From the NCBI GenBank assembly GCA_016206675.1, contig JACQRD010000050.1:1-14914 (forward strand): DNA of 14,914 nt, written 5' to 3'. Under the pieces are notes generated by a model, which was given only the letters and a program-made list of their open reading frames with translations, made no database searches and was not told the DNA's origin. Both the position numbers and the translations under genes were made by a program. Below, piece by piece: positions 5,904 to 13,049 of the stretch. The stretch comes from Candidatus Omnitrophota bacterium. GTDB lineage: Bacteria > Omnitrophota > Gorgyraeia > Aquiviventales > Aquiviventaceae. Position 1 is the first letter of the stretch. Each line of letters opens with the position of its first letter.

Positions 5904-7178
5904 TTCTTCTAGATGCAGGCGGTTACTCCGGCACACCTCGGCATAGCGCTTGCCGCTGTCACGGACGGTGCGCCGCTGCGTGGCGTAGTCGACTTCGACG
6001 ATCCCAAACCGCGGGGTGTAGCCGTCGGCCCACTCGAAGTTATCCAGCAGCGACCAGTAGCAGTAGCCGATGACGCGCGCACCCGAGCGGATCGCCCGGG
6101 CCACCGCCTGCAGATGCCCGTGAATGAACGCCCAGCGCCGGGCGTCATCCGTCATCCAGGCGCCGTTTTCGGTGATGAGGATCGGCAGGCGCAACCGACT
6201 CCAGCGGGTCAGCGTCCGATAGAACGACGGCGGATGCACGTCCCACCCGAAGGAGGTGCGCTCGCGCACGCGCAGCGGATGGTGGCCCAGATCGCAGTTG
6301 GCCGCCGGCCAGCCGTGCACGGTGCGCACCCAATGGAGGAACTGCCGCCCGTAGAAATTCACCCCCAGATAATCGAGCGACCGCCTCGCCTCGGGAAACG
6401 TCCAGTTCGCCACGCCGGGCACCGACCAGCGGCCTTCGGTCAGCGCGGAGAGCAACGCCACATTGAAGATCCGATCCGTCAGCCGCGTCACCCAGAGATC
6501 CATCGGCCGCCACGGCTTGCAGGCGGCGAAGACCGGCAGATGGGCGGCGATGCTCACCTGGGCGTCGGCGCGCCGCTCATGCAGCAGGCGAAACGCCGCG
6601 GCGTGCGCGCGGATCATGTGCTGGATGGCCTTCAGCCCCTGCCCCATGTCCTTCATTCCCGGCGGACCGAGGCCTTCCAGATAATGCAGGCGCAAGAAGA
6701 CCATCGGCTCGTTGATGGTGACCCAGTAGCGCACCTGATCGCCCAGTGCCTCGGCGACGCGGTGGCAGTAGCGCGCGAAGGCCTCCACCACCTTCGGATG
6801 GGTCCAGCCGCCTTGCGCCGTCAGCCATTGGGGAGAGGAGAAATGGTGGAGGGAAACAATTGGCTCCAAGTGCCGCTGCCGAAGCGCGCGGATCACCTCG
6901 ACGTAGTGCGCCAGCGCCGCCTCATCCCAGCGGCCTTCTTCCGGTTCGATGCGCGCCCACTCAACGGAGAGCCGGTGGGCGTTGTGGCCGAGTGAAACGG
7001 CGAGATCGAAGTCCTCGGCGAACCGGCGGTGGTGGTCGCACGCCAAGCCGGAGGCTTCCTTCACGCGGCCGGCCTGCTCCCAGGCCCACCAGTCGCTGTG
7101 GACGTTGTTGCCTTCCACTTGGTGGGCGGACGTGGCGGCTCCCCAGAGGAAGCCCTTGGGAAATGCAAAGGCGTTCAT
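5898..7178 (-). CDS. Glycoside hydrolase family 1 beta-glycosidase
   Basis: A 426-residue cytoplasmic-type GH1 enzyme (no signal peptide), predicted to hydrolyse beta-linked glucosides or galactosides with retention of configuration. Signature motifs are all present: FPKGFLWGAATSAHQVEG (6-23, substrate-binding Gln20), HHFSSPQWL (111-119), TINEP (154-158, acid/base Glu157), NFYGR (274-278), ITENG (335-339, nucleophile Glu337) and WSLLDNFEWADGY (375-387). The length is slightly below the usual 440-470. The start at 7178 sits inside the outer arm of hairpin H3, so its first codons belong to that repeat; the FPKGFLWG motif right behind it supports the start. It lies between the HisN-like gene and the epimerase. 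The exact sugar specificity cannot be read from the sequence. Confidence 0.93.
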   Translation of the reverse strand: MNAFAFPKGFLWGAATSAHQVEGNNVHSDWWAWEQAGRVKEASGLACDHHRRFAEDFDLAVSLGHNAHRLSVEWARIEPEEGRWDEAALAHYVEVIRALRQRHLEPIVSLHHFSSPQWLTAQGGWTHPKVVEAFARYCHRVAEALGDQVRYWVTINEPMVFLRLHYLEGLGPPGMKDMGQGLKAIQHMIRAHAAAFRLLHERRADAQVSIAAHLPVFAACKPWRPMDLWVTRLTDRIFNVALLSALTEGRWSVPGVANWTFPEARRSLDYLGVNFYGRQFLHWVRTVHGWPAANCDLGHHPLRVRERTSFGWDVHPPSFYRTLTRWSRLRLPILITENGAWMTDDARRWAFIHGHLQAVARAIRSGARVIGYCYWSLLDNFEWADGYTPRFGIVEVDYATQRRTVRDSGKRYAEVCRSNRLHLEER

Positions 7179-7251
7179 TGGTTCAATAGCTCAATGGCTC
7201 ATTGGTTCCGCAGCTCCTGCGGAACAATTGAACCATTGAACAATTGAACGC
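7171..7251 (-). repeat. H3: octamer hairpin between the HisN-like and glycosidase genes
   Basis: Inverted repeat with arms at 7171-7213 (43 nt) and 7217-7251 (35 nt) around the 3-nt loop CTC. The arms read as tandem octamers of form GYTCAWTK, four in one arm and three in the other, so they differ by exactly one 8-nt unit. Outside that unit the arms match at 30 of 35 positions. The innermost 9 bp (GTTCCGCAG/CTGCGGAAC, 7205-7225) pair perfectly. It spans the gap after the HisN-like stop and includes the glycosidase start codon. No T-run follows on either strand, so it does not look like an intrinsic terminator. Confidence 0.85.
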
Positions 7252-7256
7252 TTTTC

Positions 7257-8048
7257 TCATGAGGCGCGTCTGAGCATCTTGACGATCTGACGCGCTAGCG
7301 ATGGAGACGCCATGATCGAATCCGGCCCGGTGAAGCTGGGCCGGCCGGAGCAATCGACGAGGACGCGGCCGGTGGCGACGGCCAGTGCTGCAAGCGGTGC
7401 GAGATCCCACACTTTCACCCCGTGATCCATCACCGCGTCGGCGCAGCCTCGCAACAGCCAGAGGTACCCGTAGCAGTCGCCGTAGGCCCGCTCGAGATAA
7501 CAGCCGGCGATTACCCGCTGAAATCCGGCGAAGCAGCGCGTGGGCCGCCACCACTGAGCACCCCCGTGAAAGATGACGGCGTCGGCCAGCGATGACACCG
7601 GCCGCGGGCACGGCAGCGCCCTCATCCGCCCGGCGGTGCGCTCATAGGCCGGCACGCCCGGGGCGACCGCGACGGTCGTGCCGAGCGCGGGGAAATCGAT
7701 CACGCCGAGCACCGGCCGCCCCCGCTCCACCCGCCCCACCATGATGCCCCACGACGGCAGCCCGCGCGAGAAGGCGCGCGTGCCATCAATGGGATCGATG
7801 GTCCAGTAGGAGGAGCCTGCCCGGCCCGACGCGCCGAACTCCTCCCCGATGATTCGCTCTCCGGGAGAAGCACGCGCAATCGCCTTGCGCAGCCGCTGCT
7901 CAATCACCCGGTCCGCGATGGTCACCGGCGAGCGGTCCGGCTTGCGCTCAACGCGCAGCCGCGCGCTGTGGAAGAACCGCAGCGCGAGGGGTCGGCAGCG
8001 CAGCACTTCGCGCTCGACCCATCGCAACAGTTCGCGTTGGCTCGACAT
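7257..8048 (-). CDS. Inositol monophosphatase-family protein, probable histidinol-phosphatase (HisN-like)
   Basis: A 263-residue Mg2+-dependent phosphatase of the IMPase fold. Metal-binding motifs are present in order: Glu of GEE (68-70), DPIDGT (85-90) and WDLAP (214-218, Asp215). The sequence around 189-218 (YGDCYGYLWLLRGCADAVMDHGVKVWDLAP) and the WTIDPIDGTRAF segment look more like histidinol-phosphatase HisN than inositol phosphatase or CysQ. The reaction would then be the penultimate step of histidine synthesis. No other his gene is nearby, so the substrate call is tentative. The start at 8048 has only a distant GGAG upstream; a promoter-like pair would place transcription start on the A of the ATG. 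It probably heads the glycosidase-epimerase-dsbD run. Confidence 0.82.
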   Translation of the reverse strand: MSSQRELLRWVEREVLRCRPLALRFFHSARLRVERKPDRSPVTIADRVIEQRLRKAIARASPGERIIGEEFGASGRAGSSYWTIDPIDGTRAFSRGLPSWGIMVGRVERGRPVLGVIDFPALGTTVAVAPGVPAYERTAGRMRALPCPRPVSSLADAVIFHGGAQWWRPTRCFAGFQRVIAGCYLERAYGDCYGYLWLLRGCADAVMDHGVKVWDLAPLAALAVATGRVLVDCSGRPSFTGPDSIMASPSLARQIVKMLRRAS

Positions 8049-8054
8049 GCGGCT

Positions 8055-8083
8055 ATGCTACTCCGCGCTGCCGCTGCTGACAA
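8055..8083 (-). promoter_or_regulatory. Possible promoter for the HisN-like gene (leaderless start)
   Basis: TTGTCA (8078-8083, 5/6 to consensus) and TAGCAT (8055-8060, 4/6) are 17 bp apart on the minus strand. The predicted initiation base is the A of the ATG at 8048, giving a leaderless mRNA. It lies downstream of the structured region, so it would bypass any leader control there. Chance matches of this quality are not rare. Confidence 0.35.
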
Positions 8084-8147
8084 CCCGTTGTACTCGTCCA
8101 GTAGTAGATGAGTGATACTTGCGCCACCGGACGCTGGCTTCAGTGAA

Positions 8148-8178
8148 CCGGCGCGGGGGGCCTGCCGCGGTGCCACCC
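8148..8178 (-). promoter_or_regulatory. T-box-like antiterminator motif (tentative)
   Basis: On the minus strand 8165-8178 reads GGGTGGCACCGCGG, an exact fit to the core T-box sequence GGGTGGNACCGCG that binds the tRNA acceptor end. The following bases can pair as a T-box antiterminator would: GCGG with CCGC after an 8-nt loop, around a UGGCACC bulge, although the flanking helix is short and has one mismatch. The next gene is a HisN-like phosphatase, and histidine genes are known T-box targets in Firmicutes. Against it: I could not define a Stem I or specifier codon, and no terminator with a U-run is visible. It may be coincidence in GC-rich DNA. Confidence 0.25.
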
Positions 8179-8412
8179 CACGCCTCAGTGGCGGGGGATT
8201 CTTGAGATCCGCGTCTTTGGCCCCCCATCCCCCTGCCGCATTCGGCCTGGGGGCCCTGGCCCCGCGTCACCCTCCGCGCCGTTGCCCTGCAGAGCCGTCG
8301 GCGCCGCTGGAAGCGACCAACCACTGGTAGTGCCGGAGGCACAGAGCAGCAGCCTGCAGTGTCACCCATCATTCTGGACGAGATCACCCGCCCTCGCATC
8401 GTAGAAATTGCA

Positions 8413-9103
8413 CTAGCCCCCGAGATAGGCGGATCGGACAGAGGGGTTGTCGGCTAGATGCTCGGCGGTATCTGCGAGGGTGATGCGGCCGGCGTCCAGC
8501 ACGTAGCCGCGATGGGCGACGCGCAGAGCCTGGTAGGCGTTTTGCTCGACTAACAGCAGGGCTACCCCCTCTTGATTGATGCGGCGGATCGTGGAAAAAA
8601 CAGCCTCGACCAGCCTCGGCGCTAAGCCGAGCGAGGGCTCATCGAGCAGCAGCAGCCTCGGACGGGCCATCAGCCCCCGCCCCATCGCGAGCATCTGCTG
8701 CTCGCCGCCTGAGAGGGTACCCGCCAGCTGCCGTCGGCGCTCTGCCAACACCGGAAAGAGCCCAAACACCCGGTCGCGATCCTGCCGGATGGCCTTGCGA
8801 TCCGACCGCGCGTAGGCACCTAGTTCAAGATTTTCATCGACGGTCAGCCGCGCAAGGATGCGCCGGCCTTCCGGCACGTGGCTAATGCCCCGCCGCGCCA
8901 TCTGGTGCGCGGGGACGCTATTGAGCGTTTCCCCCTCGAAGACGACGCGGCCGGCGCGGATAGGCAGCAGCCCAGAAATCGCTTTCAGCGTCGTGCTCTT
9001 GCCCGCCCCGTTGGCCCCCAACAGGGCCACGATCTCGCCGGCGCCCACTTCAAGCGACACCTCATGCAGGCACGTGATGCGCCCATAGCCTGCCACCAGC
9101 GAC

Positions 9104-9117
<14 letters not shown>
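8413..9117 (-). CDS. livF: Branched-chain amino-acid ABC transporter ATP-binding protein LivF
   Basis: A 234-residue cytoplasmic ATPase that powers a LivHM-type importer together with LivG. It has Walker A GANGAGKST (34-42), the LivF-typical ISHVPEGRRILARLTVDENL segment with the Q-loop region near 78-98, signature LSGGEQQ, Walker B RLLLLDEPSLGLAP, and VEQN at the H-loop position as is normal in LivF. The frame is open upstream to 9195, but the family N-terminus begins at Met 9117 (MLRVESL), giving a 14-bp overlap with livG. It is the last gene of the liv run; no terminator is visible after it and the 364-bp gene-free region follows. Substrate could be branched-chain amino acids, other amino acids, amides or urea; the Liv family covers all of these. 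Confidence 0.93.
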
Positions 9118-9875
<758 letters not shown>

Positions 9876-9892
<17 letters not shown>

Positions 9893-10873
9893 GCCGGCGA
9901 TGCCGAAAACCTCCGAAGAATCCTTGAGGCCGCAGGCGCATCACAATGATCATCGACAGGCCGAAGAGCAGCATGCGGTACTGGTCGAACCCGCGCAGCA
10001 GCTCCGGCAGCGTGCCCAACACCAGCGCGCCGAGCACGGCCCCCCGCACGCTGCCCAGCCCGCCGAGCACGACCATGGCCAGCACCATGACGGAGAGGAT
10101 GAAGTCGAAGCTATCCGGCGTAATCGTCCCCTGCTTCGCGGCGAAGATCGCGCCCCCCAGCCCTGCCACCGCGCCCCCAAGGCCCTGGGCCAGCAGCTTC
10201 AGCTGCAGCACCGGAATACCCATGCAGGCGGCCGCCAACTCGTCGTCGCGGATCGCGATCCATGCGCGCCCCAGCCGCGAGCGGCTCAAGCGCACCGACA
10301 GCCCGGCCACGATCAGCACACAGAGGAGCGTGAGGTAGTAGTAGGGGCTCGAGGCGACGCCGAAGTTGAACAGGCCGCGCCCCGGCAGCCAGAGCTGCGG
10401 GTGGCCGATGCCCAGCAGGCCGTTGGGCCCGCCGGTCCACTGCTCCAGATTCGTGAAGGCGATCCGCACGATCTCCCCGAAGCCGAGGGTCACGATGGCT
10501 AGATAGTCGCCCCGCACCCGCAGCGCGGGAATGCCCAGCGCCACGCCGCTGACGCCGGCGATGAGCATGGCCGGCGGCACGCCGAGCCAGAATGGCCAGC
10601 GTCCGTAGACGCTCAACATGCCGTAGGCATAGGCGCCGATGGCGAACATCGCGGCGTAGCCCAGGTGCAGCACGCCGGTGAAGCCGACGATGAGATTGAG
10701 GCCGAGGGCGAGCAGCGCATAAATCAGCGCAGACGTCAGCACCTCGATATGATAGGCATTGAGGACGATCGGCAGACCTAGCGCCCCAATAGCACACAGC
10801 ACACAGCAGACAGCAGACAGGAGGCTCTTGCTGTTTGCTGTTTGCTGTTTGCTGTTTGCCGACGAGGCGGAAG

Positions 10874-10877
<4 letters not shown>
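9876..10877 (-). CDS. livM: Branched-chain amino-acid ABC transporter permease LivM
   Basis: A 333-residue inner-membrane permease that forms the channel with LivH. About nine hydrophobic segments are visible. Family motifs include ALIYALLALGLNLIVGFTGVLHLGYAAMFAIGAYAYG near the N-terminus, VTLGFGEIVRIAFTNLEQWTGGPNGL in the middle, and VLGGLGSVRGAVLGALVLGTLPELLR near the C-terminus. The start at 10877 overlaps the livH stop as ATGA. Residues about 7-28 (from ANSKQQTANSK through LLSAVCCVLCA) are encoded by hairpin H4, so the extreme N-terminus and the first part of the first membrane helix are repeat-derived. The frame runs upstream to 10967 inside livH, but that part is not LivM-like. The gene overlaps livG by 17 bp. 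Confidence 0.93.
10792..10859 (-). repeat. H4: GCANACA heptamer hairpin inside the start of livM
   Basis: Inverted repeat with gap-free 29-nt arms at 10792-10820 and 10831-10859 and a 10-nt loop (10821-10830). The arms match at 25 of 29 positions. The four differences are all in the same column of successive heptamers: the right arm, reverse-complemented, is GCAAACA four times, while the left arm is GCACACA twice then GCAGACA twice. It lies wholly inside the livM reading frame, 16 bp downstream of the start codon. Shares its heptamer with H5 and H6. Confidence 0.92.
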
Positions 10878-11782
<905 letters not shown>

Positions 11783-11805
11783 TGCGCGGGAGACGTACCG
11801 CGGAG

Positions 11806-11879
11806 TAGCCTACAGCACACAGCATACAGTGTCGTGCATCGCAACGAACTGTGTGCTGAAGACTGTGTGCTGAAGGCTA
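11806..11879 (-). repeat. H5: GCANACA hairpin between livK and livH, arms differing by one heptamer
   Basis: Inverted repeat with a 25-nt arm (11806-11830) and a 32-nt arm (11848-11879) around a 17-nt loop (11831-11847). Aligned arm to arm there are two mismatches and one gap of exactly 7 nt. The arms start TAGCCT and end ACAGT at the loop; H6 arms likewise begin TAGC and end ACAGT. One unit reads GCATACA, so with H4 and H6 all four bases occur at the variable column. It fills most of the livK-livH gap and stops 1 bp short of the livK stop codon. Its loop region (11831-11849) shares a core with H2. Confidence 0.9.
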
Positions 11880-13049
11880 TCAGTTCAGGGAGGCGGTTTT
11901 GACGAACTGAAAGCGGCCGTCTTTGACGGTGAAGACGCCGACGTCGCGGATGCGGGAGTCGCCCTTCTCGTCGAAGTTCTGCAGGCCGAAGAGGCCAGGA
12001 TAGTCCTTGAGCTGCTTGATGGCGGCTAGGACGGCCTCCCGATCCGGTACGCCCGCCTTCCGGATGGCCCAGGCGGCGATGCTGGCCGCTTCGTAGGCGT
12101 AGGCCGAGTAGGCGCCGATGGAGCCGAAGCGCTGCTCGTACTCCTTCAGGAACGCTTGCGCCGTCGGAATCTGGTGGATGTCGGAGCCGATGGTCGTCAG
12201 GTACACCCCTTCGGCCGCTTGCGGCGTGGCCAGGCCGATCAGGGCCGGCTCGAACATGCCGTCGCTGCCCATAAACGCCGCCGCCAATCCCACAGCTTTG
12301 CGCTGTTTGATCAGCAGCGACGCCTCGGGAAACATGCCGGCGAAATACAGCAGATCGGGGCCGAATGATTTGATCTTGGTCAGCAGCGGAGCAAAGTCCT
12401 TATCCCCCTGCGTGATGCCCTCATGGCCCACCACCTCGGCTTGCAGCCGATGCAGTGCTGCTTCGAACTCGTTGGCCAGGCCGCGGCCGTAGGTGGTCAT
12501 GTCGTCCAGAATGAACACCCGCTTGGCCCCCAGCTCCTTGACCACGAAGCGCGCGGCGGCCGGTCCCTGAAGATCGTCTGTCGTGCAGGTGCGGTAGAAC
12601 GTATCGAAGCCTTGCCGGGAAATCTGGGGATTGGAAGAAACGGGCGACACCTGCAGCAGCCGCGCTTGATGGTAGATCGCCGAGGCCGGCATCGTACAGG
12701 AAGAGTTCAGATGGCCCACCACCGCGACGACCGCAGGATCGGCGACCAGCTTCTTGGCGGCGGTCACTGCTTGGGTCGGATTGCGCTGGTCATCCAGGGG
12801 ATAGAGGGCCAGCCTGTAGCCGGGGAGCACCGGCCCTTGGGCGGAGGCATGTTCAATCGCGAGCATGGCGCCATTGAGCATGTCTTCCCCGTGCGGCGCC
12901 TGGTCGCCGGTGAGCGGCACCACGAAGCCGATCTTGACAACGCGCTCACGCGGACCGCAACTCGTAGCAGACAGCAGACAGCAGACAGCAAACAGTGTCT
13001 TCCAGCCCCTACTGTGTGCTGTGTGCTGTGTGCTGTGTGCTAATTTCAT
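11880..13049 (-). CDS. livK: Branched-chain amino-acid ABC transporter substrate-binding lipoprotein LivK
   Basis: A 389-residue type I periplasmic-binding protein that delivers substrate to LivHM. After the signal peptide, residues about 36-389 form the two-lobe domain: VVKIGFVVPLTGDQAPHGEDMLNGAMLAIEHA, the hinge-side VVAVVGHLNSSCTMPAS, then VFILDDMTTYGRGLANEF. The start at 13049 overlaps the hppA stop as ATGA; the frame is open upstream to 13166 but that lies within hppA. The signal peptide has Lys/Arg at 2, 14 and 17, a core LFAVCCLL (19-26) and a lipobox-like SATSC with Cys31 as the likely lipid anchor. Residues about 3-29 are encoded by hairpin H6, an unusual origin. There is no Shine-Dalgarno; coupling to hppA is likely. 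Ligand not identifiable. Confidence 0.92.
   Translation of the reverse strand: MKLAHSTQHTAHSRGWKTLFAVCCLLSATSCGPRERVVKIGFVVPLTGDQAPHGEDMLNGAMLAIEHASAQGPVLPGYRLALYPLDDQRNPTQAVTAAKKLVADPAVVAVVGHLNSSCTMPASAIYHQARLLQVSPVSSNPQISRQGFDTFYRTCTTDDLQGPAAARFVVKELGAKRVFILDDMTTYGRGLANEFEAALHRLQAEVVGHEGITQGDKDFAPLLTKIKSFGPDLLYFAGMFPEASLLIKQRKAVGLAAAFMGSDGMFEPALIGLATPQAAEGVYLTTIGSDIHQIPTAQAFLKEYEQRFGSIGAYSAYAYEAASIAAWAIRKAGVPDREAVLAAIKQLKDYPGLFGLQNFDEKGDSRIRDVGVFTVKDGRFQFVKTASLN
12965..13042 (-). repeat. H6: GCANACA heptamer hairpin encoding the LivK signal peptide
   Basis: Inverted repeat with gap-free 32-nt arms at 12965-12996 and 13011-13042 and a 14-nt loop (12997-13010). The arms match at 28 of 32 positions, and the four differences fall in the same column of each heptamer: GCACACA in one arm against GCAGACA three times and GCAAACA once in the other. 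Both arms begin TAGCA on the outside and end ACAGT at the loop. The element begins 7 bp after the A of the livK start codon and is read through in frame. Confidence 0.93.

Larger units (their letters stand above)
8049..8412. other. 364-bp gene-free, GC-rich, strongly self-complementary region
   Basis: No convincing protein is encoded here. An open minus-strand frame of 113 codons (8058-8399) exists, but it is Arg/Gly-rich, resembles no family and fits a GC-rich shadow frame. The segment 8121-8240 is full of inverted repeats: GCGCCACCGG (8121-8130) with CCGGCGC (8148-8154), and GGCGGGGGAT (8190-8199) with 8227-8237 (one bulge). A further small stem, GTGCC-GGA-GGCAC, lies near 8330-8342. Together with the T-box-like word this suggests a structured RNA or leader on the minus strand. 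I see no tRNA, tmRNA, RNase P or SRP signature. Confidence 0.5.

Noticed and set aside
7205..7225. Perfect 9-bp stem with a 3-nt loop as an intrinsic terminator
   Set aside because: No T-run follows on either strand; it is the apex of the larger repeat H3.
8058..8399. Minus-strand open frame of 113 codons in the gene-free region
   Set aside because: Arg/Gly-rich, no domain or signal, no ribosome-binding site, and the DNA looks more like structured RNA than a gene.
8393..8412. AATTTCTAC on the minus strand, reminiscent of the Cas12a crRNA repeat
   Set aside because: Single copy, does not continue into the expected TTGTAGAT stem, and no cas genes or repeat array are present.
12965..13042. Tandem repeats considered as a CRISPR array
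   Set aside because: Units are 7 nt with no spacers, arranged as two inverted arms and translated in frame in livK.
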